A stretch of DNA of 64,000 nt from Alteromonas sp. IB21. Lineage in GTDB: Bacteria > Pseudomonadota > Gammaproteobacteria > Enterobacterales > Alteromonadaceae. Location of the stretch: positions 107,813 through 171,812 of the forward strand of contig NZ_JAEFCD010000001.1 in NCBI RefSeq assembly GCF_016405965.1. The letters run 5' to 3'. Made by a program: the position numbers and the translations under genes. Shown piece by piece: positions 47,313-55,859 of the stretch; the stretch's first letter is position 1; every line of letters starts with the position of its first letter. The notes under the pieces were generated by a model. It had not been told where the DNA came from and did no database searches. It was given only the letters and a program-made list of their open reading frames with translations.

Positions 47313-47800
47313 AATAATAACCTTTTTTTAAAAAATTGATGTGTGGTGAAAATCACCGGTAGCAATAGACATAACCAAGCTAGTAAAGCAGTTGTATATC
47401 TAAATAGAACTTCAATTTGAAGGAATAAAGAAAGGTACAGCGCAGTATTAGGTAAAGCATATAACATATCTAGAGCGAGACAGAAGGTACAGGTAAAACA
47501 TCGCCATGTCCAATCATTTCGCGTTTATTTTTTAGTCGCGTGATTTTAATAATGCATTTATATAATTTTTAATGGCTTAAATTAGCCAACAAAAATTGTA
47601 TAACTGTCTTAAAGAGTTAACATTCATTTATTAAAGTCACACTGCGTTGTGTTTGTTGCTCTGTTCTTTATCTGTATATCACTGTAGGCCCTAAATTGAT
47701 CTACAGTGTTTTCGCTTGAATGGAAAGACATTACCTACGCATTAACCATGCAGTACGCCGCAAGCTATTACTTTCGCTGTCGGCAATATAGGAGTCTGTT
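47313..47800. other. csp / gloA divergent intergenic region (488 bp)
   Basis: No coding frame is convincing. On the csp strand it probably includes a long 5' leader; a 9-bp direct repeat AAGGTACAG occurs at 47432 and 47484. A terminator-like hairpin lies at 47680-47712 just before the gloA leader. No cold-box motif is clear. Confidence 0.5.
47680..47712 (+). terminator. Orphan terminator-like hairpin upstream of gloA
   Basis: CACTGTAG / CTACAGTG perfect 8-bp stem with a 13-nt loop followed by TTTT. No gene on the plus strand precedes it, so it could end a small RNA, attenuate gloA, or be an operator. Confidence 0.4.
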
Positions 47801-48202
47801 ATGCGAATGCTTCACACTATGCTTCGAGTTGAGAATTTAGAATCATCACTTCACTTTTATACCTCGCTAATGGGTATGCGCCTTCTTCGTCAATCAGAAA
47901 ACAAAGAATACGAATATACCTTGGCATTTGTGGGTTATGGCGATGAGTCTGACAGCACTGTGCTTGAGTTGACCTATAACTGGGGCGATAACACTTATGA
48001 TAAAGGTGATGCCTATGGCCATATCGCAATTGAGGTGGACGATATCTACAGCTTTTGTGAAAACTTAGCGGCAAACGGCGCTGACGTTTATAGAAAGCCT
48101 GGCCCCGTAAAGGGCGGCACCACCGTGATAGCCTTTGTTCGGGACCCTGACGGCTATGCGATTGAACTTATACAAAATAAATCTTTAGCGCTCGAGCACT
48201 GA
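47801..48202 (+). CDS. gloA: Lactoylglutathione lyase (glyoxalase I)
   Basis: Isomerises the methylglyoxal-glutathione hemithioacetal to S-lactoylglutathione. It has 133 residues (E. coli 135). Metal ligands expected for GloA are present: His5 ([12 protein letters not shown]), Glu56 (VLELTYNWG), His74 ([10 protein letters not shown]) and Glu122 (YAIELIQNK), the pattern of Ni2+-type enzymes. The start is fixed by the conserved MRxLHTMLRV. It is monocistronic, divergent from csp and 68 bp upstream of the GDPD gene. Confidence 0.96.
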   Translation: MRMLHTMLRVENLESSLHFYTSLMGMRLLRQSENKEYEYTLAFVGYGDESDSTVLELTYNWGDNTYDKGDAYGHIAIEVDDIYSFCENLAANGADVYRKPGPVKGGTTVIAFVRDPDGYAIELIQNKSLALEH

Positions 48203-48270
48203 TATTCACGCAATAATTGAAAGCCTAATAATGTAAAAGGCTAAAAAAGAGAAAGAAAAGGCAAATAACG

Positions 48271-49383
48271 ATGAACACATGGGGTAGTGCAACTGTGCAG
48301 TATAAAAAGTTAGTTTTTTCAAATAGTGTGAAAAGTAAGACTATACAGAAAAGTCTTTTACCTGCTTTGCTATTAGTGTGTTCAAGTATTTTCACATCAA
48401 GTGCGCCACTTGCGAACACTGATGAGGCAAACGCAACTAAGCCCTTCACGGTTATTGCACATCGCGGCGCATCAGGGTATTTACCAGAACATACACTTGA
48501 AGCTGCTACGCTCGCTTTCTCTTTGCGGCCCGACTTTATAGAACAAGATGTAGTCATTACCAAAGACGACATACCTGTTGTTTTACATGATATTCATCTA
48601 GAAACCGTTACCGATGTTGAAGACGTATTTCCCGCTCGACACCGTGCTGACGGAAGGTATTATGCACGGGATTTTACGCTTGCAGAATTGAGAGCACTAA
48701 GAGTACATGAACGTACAGGTGGCAACGGTACACCCGTATTTAAGGATAGATACCAAGGTAAACACGCGAATTTTAAGATTGCTACATTAACTGAGCATTT
48801 TGAGCTTATTCGCGAGCTTAATCGCCAGTTTGATGCATCTGTTGGTGTGTATCCTGAAGTAAAGTCCCCGGCCTTTCACCGCGATGAAGGTGTTGATGCG
48901 AGTAAAATTGTCATCGACACCCTCAATGCGTTCAGTCTCGGCGGGAAAAATAGCAACAGCTATATTCAATGTTTTGATTTTAAAGAAGTAAAACGACTTC
49001 GCGACACATTGGGTTATAAAGGCAAAGTGGTAATGCTTATAGGCGAGAATAGCTGGGGCGAAAGTGACACCGACTTTGATTGGGTTCGTTCTGAAGAAGG
49101 TATGAACGAAGTAGCATCTTATGCTGATGGTATAGGGCCATGGTTAGGCCATCTACTGAACAACAAAGCAATGGCACAGGGGAAGATTGAGGCTGCAAAG
49201 TGGCTTGAGTTCGCTCATAAAAACGGGCTGACGATCCACCCTTACACCTATCGAAAAGACGCGTTGCCTGACGGCCTGACGAGCGAGGAAGTATTAGAAA
49301 TGCTTGATAAGGTTGTCAACGCTGACGGTGTGTTTACTGATCACTTAGTTCCAGTATTGTCATGGCGGACTAGTAGGAAATAG
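48271..49383 (+). CDS. glpQ: Glycerophosphodiester phosphodiesterase, periplasmic (GlpQ-like)
   Basis: Hydrolyses glycerophosphodiesters to glycerol-3-phosphate and an alcohol in the periplasm, calcium-dependent in GlpQ. It has 370 residues: a long, basic N-terminus with a signal peptide (LLPALLLVCSSIFTSSAPLA), then a GDPD TIM barrel from about 65. The catalytic pair sits in IAHRGASGYLPEHTLEA and VVLHDIHLETVTDV; the conserved Glu is in YPEVKSPAFH. The first 20 residues may not be translated if a later start is used. No glpT is adjacent. It is convergent with motY. Confidence 0.9.
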   Translation: MNTWGSATVQYKKLVFSNSVKSKTIQKSLLPALLLVCSSIFTSSAPLANTDEANATKPFTVIAHRGASGYLPEHTLEAATLAFSLRPDFIEQDVVITKDDIPVVLHDIHLETVTDVEDVFPARHRADGRYYARDFTLAELRALRVHERTGGNGTPVFKDRYQGKHANFKIATLTEHFELIRELNRQFDASVGVYPEVKSPAFHRDEGVDASKIVIDTLNAFSLGGKNSNSYIQCFDFKEVKRLRDTLGYKGKVVMLIGENSWGESDTDFDWVRSEEGMNEVASYADGIGPWLGHLLNNKAMAQGKIEAAKWLEFAHKNGLTIHPYTYRKDALPDGLTSEEVLEMLDKVVNADGVFTDHLVPVLSWRTSRK

Positions 49384-49446
49384 AGGCTTAAACCTTTTCC
49401 CTCCATTTCTTATACTACTTGTGAGTTGATAATAGGCAACCAGCGC

Positions 49447-50319
49447 TCAAGATTTAGACAGCCGTACTACCACACGTCGGTTTTGGGCACGGCTTTCTCT
49501 GGTATCGTTTGGCGCGATGTGACGCTTTTCACCATGACCGGTAAGCTTAATTCTATCTTCAGGCACACCGAGCGTTGTGAGGTAGCTTTTCACCTCATTA
49601 GCGCGGCGTATAGAAAGCTGCTCGTTATTCCAACGGCCACCGTAACTATCGGTATAACCATCAAGAAGCACCAGTTCTAGTTCGCTGTCCTCTTTTAAAT
49701 ACTCACCTATCATAGTAAGGCGCTTTTGTGAGTACTTAGTAAGCTCAGTGCTGTTATTTTGATAAGACAGTACTGTATAGGCGATATCGTCGAAATTGAA
49801 AGGCAGTAAATTAGATACACACTTAACGAATTCGCGGTACACGCTCGAAAAATTGCTAGCGTTTAGCGCTACGCTGACTTGGTCATACTTATTGTACCAA
49901 TCTTGATAATAGATAGTGGGCCAAAAACCTTTTTCTAGTTCAGATAGCATCGTCCATGCCGCGTCTTTAGGCAGATCACCATTATATTGTTTTCGAAGAG
50001 ACATATCCGCAATAGGCTTAGGTGCAACGCCCGGCATCCACTTTGGTGGTACAGAATAAACAGCCGCCATATCAAATTTACTAGGCAGCAAATGCATGTC
50101 CAGTTCAAATTCCATATTGAGCTGTTTTGATGCGGTGCTTGTGAACATGGCTTCACCATATCCTGGCAAATCATGATTAAGCGTACACTGTAAGCGTGTT
50201 TCGGTATCGATACGCCAGCTAGAGCTCTCTATAGTCGCAGAATACTGCCGCATGGCGGCGTGGGAAGAAAGTGAACTCACCATCCCAATCAACGCGATAT
50301 ATTTTAATTTCGAGACCAT
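49447..50319 (-). CDS. motY: Sodium-type flagellar protein MotY
   Basis: T-ring component that recruits the Na+-driven stator PomAB to the polar flagellar motor. It has 290 residues: signal peptide cleaved near Ala21 (LIGMVSSLSSHAA), a MotY-specific N-terminal domain (RQYSATIESSSWRIDTETRL), and a C-terminal OmpA-like peptidoglycan-binding domain (LLDGYTDSYGGRWNNEQLS, then RRANEVKSYL and SRAQNRRVVVRL). The N-terminal domain and the adjacent divergent rnt support MotY over a generic OmpA protein; motY-rnt is a linkage I know from Vibrio. A sigma-28-like promoter lies at 50497-50523 on this strand. Confidence 0.92.
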   Translation of the reverse strand: MVSKLKYIALIGMVSSLSSHAAMRQYSATIESSSWRIDTETRLQCTLNHDLPGYGEAMFTSTASKQLNMEFELDMHLLPSKFDMAAVYSVPPKWMPGVAPKPIADMSLRKQYNGDLPKDAAWTMLSELEKGFWPTIYYQDWYNKYDQVSVALNASNFSSVYREFVKCVSNLLPFNFDDIAYTVLSYQNNSTELTKYSQKRLTMIGEYLKEDSELELVLLDGYTDSYGGRWNNEQLSIRRANEVKSYLTTLGVPEDRIKLTGHGEKRHIAPNDTRESRAQNRRVVVRLSKS

Positions 50320-50707
50320 TTCGACACCATTCCGAAAACCAAACTAAACCAGGTGCAGACTGCATTTTTCATCACCTCACCCTTTTGAAAGCCACATTTA
50401 TCCACGCTGCTCAGTAAACTCAACAACCTCAATTTGCCTGACTAAAAACGATCGCCATAGCAAATACGGCAGCGTGTAGTTCCACCTATAATGTGTTTAT
50501 CGTCCAAAGTGTAGAAAAGTTTAGCGCCTAATACCATTCACTTTTCTCGTTTTAGCGACTAATCTCGCCTTCATTTGAGCGTGTTCAAATTGGAACTGGC
50601 AACTCAGTAACATCCTTGCGATAATTCACCATTCACATACATTTCGCATGTTGGTGCGCATTTTAAGTCATCAACGTGTTTTTCTAATCTAGTCTACAAG
50701 AGTGTTT
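50320..50707. other. motY / rnt divergent intergenic region (388 bp)
   Basis: Contains the sigma-28-type promoter for motY at 50497-50523 and, beyond it, the rnt leader. The motY leader would be about 170 nt. No coding frame or hairpin stands out. Confidence 0.6.
50497..50523 (-). promoter_or_regulatory. Sigma-28 (FliA) promoter of motY
   Basis: On the minus strand: TAAACTTT, 11-nt spacer, GACGATAA. The consensus is TAAAGTTT-N11-GCCGATAA, so 14 of 16 positions match with exact spacing. It points toward motY, 178 bp away, and fits late flagellar gene expression. Confidence 0.8.
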
Positions 50708-51343
50708 ATGTCTGCTAACCCGCCCCTTCTTTCCCAGCGCTTCAGAGGTTATTTTCCCGTTGTCATCGACGTTGAAACAGCCGGATTCAATGCAGGTACC
50801 GACGCTCTATTGGAGTTAGCAGCCGTAACAGTCAAAATGGATGAAGACGGCATTTTGCACCCGGATCAAACCTTCCATTATCATATTGATCCTTTCGAGG
50901 GTGCGAATTTAGAGCCTGCAGCGCTAGAATTTAATGGTATTGACCCTAATTGTGCTCTGCGAGGCGCTATCGAAGAAAGTGAAGCAATGAAAGATCTCTG
51001 TAAAGGTATTCGCAAAGCACAAAAAAATGCGGATTGTCAGCGCTCAGTCATTGTGGCTCACAACGCGACGTTCGACCAGAGTTTCGTCAATGCAGCAACG
51101 GAGCGCTGTAATATTAAACGCACGCCTTTTCACCCTTTTGTATCGTTTGATACGACGAGCCTTGCTGGATTGACATTAGGACAAACTGTTCTGGTAAAAG
51201 CCTGCCGTACTGCTGGCATTGAATTTGACCAAAACGAAGCCCATAGCGCGTTATATGACGCTCAAAAAACTACCGAGCTATTTTGCTATATGGTAAACCG
51301 ATACAAAGCATTGGGAGGCTGGCCTTTGGAAAGTGGAGAGTAA
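50708..51343 (+). CDS. rnt: Ribonuclease T
   Basis: DEDDh 3'-5' exonuclease that trims tRNA CCA ends and matures stable RNAs. It has 211 residues. Exo I is [20 protein letters not shown], Exo [17 protein letters not shown], Exo III near [16 protein letters not shown] with the catalytic His and Asp. The ATG at 50708 ([17 protein letters not shown]) is chosen over a GTG at 50702 because it aligns with the known enzyme start and has AAGAG about 7 nt upstream. It is divergent from motY. Confidence 0.96.
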   Translation: MSANPPLLSQRFRGYFPVVIDVETAGFNAGTDALLELAAVTVKMDEDGILHPDQTFHYHIDPFEGANLEPAALEFNGIDPNCALRGAIEESEAMKDLCKGIRKAQKNADCQRSVIVAHNATFDQSFVNAATERCNIKRTPFHPFVSFDTTSLAGLTLGQTVLVKACRTAGIEFDQNEAHSALYDAQKTTELFCYMVNRYKALGGWPLESGE

Positions 51344-51447
51344 AGCCTAAGGCTGATTTTGCGATGATGAGCGTTTTTGAACGCAGATTTGTAAAACAAG
51401 AACAGCGCCAATAGGCGCTGTTCTACTATGAACTTTATACAATAAAC

Positions 51448-52053
51448 TTACAGTTTGTCAGCTTCTTCAGATAGATACTTCGCCACGCCTTCAGGCGACG
51501 CATCCATACCCGCTTTTCCTTCAGTCCAACCCGCTGGGCAAACTTCGCCGTGCTCTTCATGGAACGCTAGGGCGTCAACCATACGCAGCATCTCGTCAAC
51601 ATTACGTCCAAGTGGAAGGTCATTCACTACTTGGTGACGTACCATACCTTGCTCATCGATAAGGAATGAACCGCGGAACGCAACACCATCTTCTGGGTGC
51701 TCTACATCATAAGCTTGGCAGATATCATGTTTAACATCAGCAACCAACGTATATTTAACTGGGCCAATACCACCTTGATTTACTGGGGTATTTCTCCACG
51801 CATTGTGTGAGAATTGAGAATCGATAGACACACCTATTACCTCTACACCACGCTTTTTGAATTCGTCGAAACGCTTGTCAAAAGCAATAAGCTCAGACGG
51901 GCAAACAAATGTGAAATCTAGTGGGTAGAAAAACACGACCGCTTTTTTACCTTTAATAGCCTCGCTTAACGTGAAAGTATCAACAATTTCTCCGCTACCA
52001 AGTACTGCCGCCGCAGTAAAATCTGGCGCTGGACGACCAACTAATACACCCAT
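51448..52053 (-). CDS. Typical 2-Cys peroxiredoxin (AhpC/Prx1 group)
   Basis: Thiol peroxidase reducing H2O2 and organic peroxides. It has 201 residues from the ATG at 52051-52053 (MGVLVGRPAPDFTAAAVL), chosen over a Met four codons earlier because GGAG lies at proper spacing. Peroxidatic Cys51 is in FTFVCPSEL and resolving Cys172 in GEVCPAGW; the GGIG and C-terminal helix are present, suggesting the sensitive, easily over-oxidised type. No ahpF is adjacent, so thioredoxin is the probable reductant. It is convergent with rnt and divergent from bfd. Confidence 0.94.
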   Translation of the reverse strand: MGVLVGRPAPDFTAAAVLGSGEIVDTFTLSEAIKGKKAVVFFYPLDFTFVCPSELIAFDKRFDEFKKRGVEVIGVSIDSQFSHNAWRNTPVNQGGIGPVKYTLVADVKHDICQAYDVEHPEDGVAFRGSFLIDEQGMVRHQVVNDLPLGRNVDEMLRMVDALAFHEEHGEVCPAGWTEGKAGMDASPEGVAKYLSEEADKL

Positions 52054-52286
52054 GAGTATCTCCATTTATATGTGGATTGTAATAATAGAAATAATTACTC
52101 AACGCAATTATTTAGGATAAATTTCTATAAGAGCAAAAGTAGGTACTAATATGCAAATAACAATACTCGATATTGGTTTTTCTAACAGATCATACCAATG
52201 ACACAGTGAAAACCTCTTCGCCTAGTTAAAATAGCAATCAATTTCATTGAGTTTAATTTTAATTATCTACTTGCCAAATTCATGAA

Positions 52287-52301
52287 TAGCAATTATTATC
52301 A
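52287..52301 (+). promoter_or_regulatory. Fur-box-like site upstream of bfd
   Basis: TAGCAATTATTATCA matches the 7-1-7 Fur consensus TGATAAT-N-ATTATCA at 11 of 14 positions, with a perfect right half. It lies 27 bp before the bfd start, overlapping the likely promoter. Confidence 0.5.
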
Positions 52302-52328
52302 TTTACAGATTCATTTGGAGTACGTTTA

Positions 52329-52523
52329 ATGTTTGTTTGTATGTGCTATGGGGTAACAGATAAAAGCATTCGCGCGGCCGTTGAAGAAAGCGGTGTGGGA
52401 AATATGCGTGAGTTACGTCAACACTTAGAGCTTGGTTCTCAGTGCGGCAAGTGCATTAATATGGCACAGCAAATTATTGACCAAACGATTGTCGATGAGA
52501 CCTTATTCAAAAACGTGGGCTAA
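52329..52523 (+). CDS. bfd: Bacterioferritin-associated ferredoxin Bfd
   Basis: A 64-residue 2Fe-2S protein that binds bacterioferritin and donates electrons to release stored iron. All four cluster cysteines are present: Cys4 and Cys6 (MFVCMCYGVTD), Cys39 and Cys42 (GSQCGKC). The length equals E. coli Bfd. No bacterioferritin gene is beside it. A Fur-box-like site just upstream suggests induction under iron limitation. The stop overlaps the start of a weak GTGGGC/GCCCAC hairpin. Confidence 0.95.
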   Translation: MFVCMCYGVTDKSIRAAVEESGVGNMRELRQHLELGSQCGKCINMAQQIIDQTIVDETLFKNVG

Positions 52524-52531
52524 GTAAGTTA

Positions 52532-52639
52532 TTAGGCCCACTTCACGTTATTCCTTCTGACCCGTTGTTCTTCAATCTCTATCACAATATCTTCTACTTT
52601 CCGCTGCATTAATGCCGTGACGAACAAGCAAGGCCGCAC
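52532..52639 (-). pseudogene. Possible short gene remnant downstream of bfd
   Basis: A 35-codon frame on the minus strand (GTG at 52637-52639, TAA at 52532-52534), with KVEDIVIEIEEQRVRRNNVK inside, looks like protein sequence (strongly helical, charged) but is too short for a normal gene and is preceded by an in-frame TAG. It may be the trace of a degraded gene between bfd and the receptor, or chance. No homologue is recognised with confidence. Confidence 0.25.
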
Positions 52640-52706
52640 CTAATCATCCCTTCGATAATACCATCTTTATTGAAAGCAGTGAGACGAAAATTCAACTGTC
52701 AGACTA

Positions 52707-55661
52707 TCACTTGAAAGTATATTCAAGCCCTGCGTAATAGAAAGCACCATTGATGCCACTTGGAGATGTAGGTGGGTAAAGCGCCCCAACCTCTCCTTGA
52801 AATGGGTTTTCTTCAGGAAGCGCGTCAAAAAGGTTTTGCGCTCCAAAGGTAAGCACGGTGTGCGGTAGAACTCGCCAAGAGAGCTGGGCGTCAAACGTAG
52901 TTAATGCACTGCCAAAGATATCCATACCCGCTGAGGCATCAAGATGGTCTTCATAAAACTTACCGTAATAATTTAGGCGCCAAGTAAACGCCCAATCACC
53001 TTTTGATTGCTCGAGAGTGAGACTGCCTCGGTGACCCGGCAGATTATCTTCTAGCATTTTAACTCGAGCCTGAGTTAGATTGGGTAAAAGTTGTATTTCG
53101 CCATTGACCAAAGCAGGATAGCGAGTAACGCGCTCCACTTGCGTGTCTGTCCAGTTATAAGCGAGCAGCAAAGAATTTGACCAATCGTCATAGGAAAAGC
53201 TGTAATTTACAACGACGTCGACCCCTTGTGTCTTTGTATCAAAATCGTTAGTAAAATATTTAGCTGCATTGTATTTCGCGGCATCAGGACGCCCCTTGGC
53301 TATAAGTGCAGTGATATCCTCTTCGGTCAAAGGGATAGCTGACGTGGTACTAATTCTATCTGCAAGACGAATATTAAAATAATCTAGGGTGGCAAAGAAG
53401 GTCTCACTCGCCTGCATAACCAAACCAAAGCTGAAGTTAACCGACTCTTCAGGCGTAAGCGGTGTTGCGCCAAGCTGGAGCGATATTAAATCAGTAGGTG
53501 GCAGTGTCGCTTGGTCCTCCAAGCCTTTAATACCATAAGCTGTGGTGACATTAATTACGTTACTTTGACCCACTGTGGGTGCTTTAAAGCCGGTATTGAC
53601 CGACCCTCGTAATGCAAACAGATCGTTTAATTTATACCGAGTACTTAACTTGCCGTCGAACGTTGAGCCAAAGTCACTAAAATGCTCGACGCGTGTCGCC
53701 ATAGCAAACTGCCATCCTTCCGTAACGAAAAACTCGAAGTCAGCATACAACGCCCAATTATTGCGACTCCAATGGCCTGCTGACTGTGGCTGATAACCTG
53801 GGAAGCCGTTTGACCCTATAGAAAACCCTTGATTCAAGCCCAGTGGAGGCTCTAGCGCATAGGGACCTGCAACGTAAGACGCTTCATCACCCGCTTTCTG
53901 AAAGTAGGTTTCTTTGCGCCATTCAACACCCAGGGCAATACTAATTGGATCGTCAAAAATCGATTGTATTAACTTGGTAAAGTCCAGATTGAGTGTACGT
54001 TCTACTTGCGAAACGCCGCCAGGAGAAAAAGCTGTGGGTGTTTTAGGCCCCAACGATGGATTCACTGTATTTGAAATGGTGTACTCGATATCACTGTATC
54101 CAAGTGTGGCGCTTACATCCATTGCCCAGCCTTCAGGTAGTTCGTGCTTTATTCCCATAGCCACAGAGGCATCGGTGATCGTTCCCCCAAATTGAGGCGT
54201 GAACCCGCCGGGAAACCACTCATTAAAGGCAAAACAGTTTGCACCGAGCGCCGTTGAGTTATCTGCTATTCGCTGATAATCAGGATTTGATAAAACATTA
54301 CTACTTGAAAGGGTTATAGAAGGGCATGCAATACCGTTTCCCAGTCCATCTAAGTCCGCAACAATAAGACGACTTTCTCCAGTAGTAGAGTCCGTGCGGC
54401 TAAACACACCTTCACGCGTTTGTGGATTTCGAAAATAGAATCCACCATTAATCTCACGGCGTGCAGCGGTAGCAAAACTATACAGCTTCGATGAAGAAGA
54501 CAGGTCAACGCCGGTATTTAGCGCGAGTTTGATATCTTCATTTACATCTAACGCCCCCCAAATTTGAGCAGGCATTTGAATGAATGTATTGCCTTGTTCT
54601 AGGAGACTTTGAGCATCATCGCGCTGCACGGAACGAGATGTACCATTTTGCTGCCTGTACTCCGCTGTCGCGTTGACGAAGCCTGTCTCTCCGAAGGCAA
54701 AGCCTTTATTCGCTTGAAATTGAAAAAGTTCGCCGTCACCTTCGCTGTATCCGCCAAGCTTCAAAGCGACACTGCCTCCTTCTCTCGCATCTTTTAAGAC
54801 GAAGTTAATAACGCCGGCTATAGCATCTGAGCCATATTGGGCCGATGCACCATCTCGCAGTACCTCTACTTGTTTCAGAGCATAAGCAGGTATCACTGAT
54901 ATATCTGGCCCTTGTGCTCCGTCAGATAATCCGCCACCGAGAAACGTGATAACCGCTGAGCGGTGTCTGCGTTTTCCATTTAAGAGCAATAGCGTGTGAT
55001 CTGAAGACATACCTCTTAAATTCGCTGGCCTCACCAAGCTGCTGGCATCATTTATTGGCTGGTCGTTAACATTAAGGGATGGAACCATCACGCTCAGCAT
55101 AGAGAGTACGTCGGTGTTACCTTGAGAACTCAGCGCGTCAGCGCCAATAACATCCAAGGGAACCGGTGAATCCACAGCACTTCTAGGCGAGTTTCTGGTA
55201 CCAACGACAGCGATTTTTTCCAGTCCGTTACTCTTTTCCTCTACCTTTTCCTCGTTCTCATCACGTTGTTTTGATTGTGTTAAAAGAGATGAACGAGAAC
55301 GAATAGTCAATGCGCCGGTTTCATCAGTAATAACTGCCAGTTCCGTACCTTCAAGAAGCTGGGTCAAGGCTTCATTTAATGTAAACGTACCCTCTAGCGC
55401 ATTAGTTTTTACTTTTCTTGCTAAATCGAAGGGGAATAAAAGCGTAGTATTGGCTTGTTTAGCAAGCTCAGTCAGCGCTTCATTGGCGTTTTGTGCAGGA
55501 ATTGAAAATGTAATTGCACCAGGCGAAGAAAGGGTTTCAGACGAAATGGGCGAGTCGCTAACATTTTGCGCAAACAGAGTGTCTGTTGGCCATAGAAGAA
55601 AAAATATACCCGGTACTAAATGCGCAGGTGAAAGCGCGCTGGATATCGAGAGTTTGTGCAT
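52707..55661 (-). CDS. TonB-dependent receptor with N-terminal STN signalling domain (FecA-type)
   Basis: Outer-membrane receptor that imports an unknown ligand and can signal to a FecR/sigma pair. It has 984 residues from the ATG at 55659-55661; a longer TTG start at 55760 is unlikely. A signal peptide ends near residue 31 (TDTLFAQ). The STN (secretin/TonB N-terminal short) domain covers about 49-122 (ITFSIPAQNANEALTELAKQ), a feature of signalling receptors. A Glu/Lys-rich linker and a TonB box-like LEKIAVVGTR precede the plug from about 150. The beta-barrel ends in LEYTFK with a terminal Phe-Lys. It is a close paralogue of the receptor at 57637, with identical long plug stretches. It is last in sigma-fecR-receptor order. 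Confidence 0.93.
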   Translation of the reverse strand: MHKLSISSALSPAHLVPGIFFLLWPTDTLFAQNVSDSPISSETLSSPGAITFSIPAQNANEALTELAKQANTTLLFPFDLARKVKTNALEGTFTLNEALTQLLEGTELAVITDETGALTIRSRSSLLTQSKQRDENEEKVEEKSNGLEKIAVVGTRNSPRSAVDSPVPLDVIGADALSSQGNTDVLSMLSVMVPSLNVNDQPINDASSLVRPANLRGMSSDHTLLLLNGKRRHRSAVITFLGGGLSDGAQGPDISVIPAYALKQVEVLRDGASAQYGSDAIAGVINFVLKDAREGGSVALKLGGYSEGDGELFQFQANKGFAFGETGFVNATAEYRQQNGTSRSVQRDDAQSLLEQGNTFIQMPAQIWGALDVNEDIKLALNTGVDLSSSSKLYSFATAARREINGGFYFRNPQTREGVFSRTDSTTGESRLIVADLDGLGNGIACPSITLSSSNVLSNPDYQRIADNSTALGANCFAFNEWFPGGFTPQFGGTITDASVAMGIKHELPEGWAMDVSATLGYSDIEYTISNTVNPSLGPKTPTAFSPGGVSQVERTLNLDFTKLIQSIFDDPISIALGVEWRKETYFQKAGDEASYVAGPYALEPPLGLNQGFSIGSNGFPGYQPQSAGHWSRNNWALYADFEFFVTEGWQFAMATRVEHFSDFGSTFDGKLSTRYKLNDLFALRGSVNTGFKAPTVGQSNVINVTTAYGIKGLEDQATLPPTDLISLQLGATPLTPEESVNFSFGLVMQASETFFATLDYFNIRLADRISTTSAIPLTEEDITALIAKGRPDAAKYNAAKYFTNDFDTKTQGVDVVVNYSFSYDDWSNSLLLAYNWTDTQVERVTRYPALVNGEIQLLPNLTQARVKMLEDNLPGHRGSLTLEQSKGDWAFTWRLNYYGKFYEDHLDASAGMDIFGSALTTFDAQLSWRVLPHTVLTFGAQNLFDALPEENPFQGEVGALYPPTSPSGINGAFYYAGLEYTFK

Positions 55662-55859
55662 TGTATTTTGCAAGTGACAGCAAGCCGAACACGCGAAAGC
55701 ATGTAGCTTTTTTCTTTTATTTTTAGGTTGCCTGCTAATCGCAATATTGCCGTACTGCAAGATATTAAATCAATGTGCTTACTATTTTAATTATATTGTC
55801 ACATTAAATAAAATGATGCCAATCAGTAATCATAGAAAGGACCCAGCTTTCAAAAATAT

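Noticed and set aside
52054..52140. OxyR site upstream of the peroxiredoxin gene
   Set aside because: Only the first ATAG element fits; the remaining tetranucleotides do not match at the required spacing.
55662..55760. Upstream TTG start for the STN receptor
   Set aside because: It would place a 33-residue basic, Cys-rich segment before a good signal peptide.
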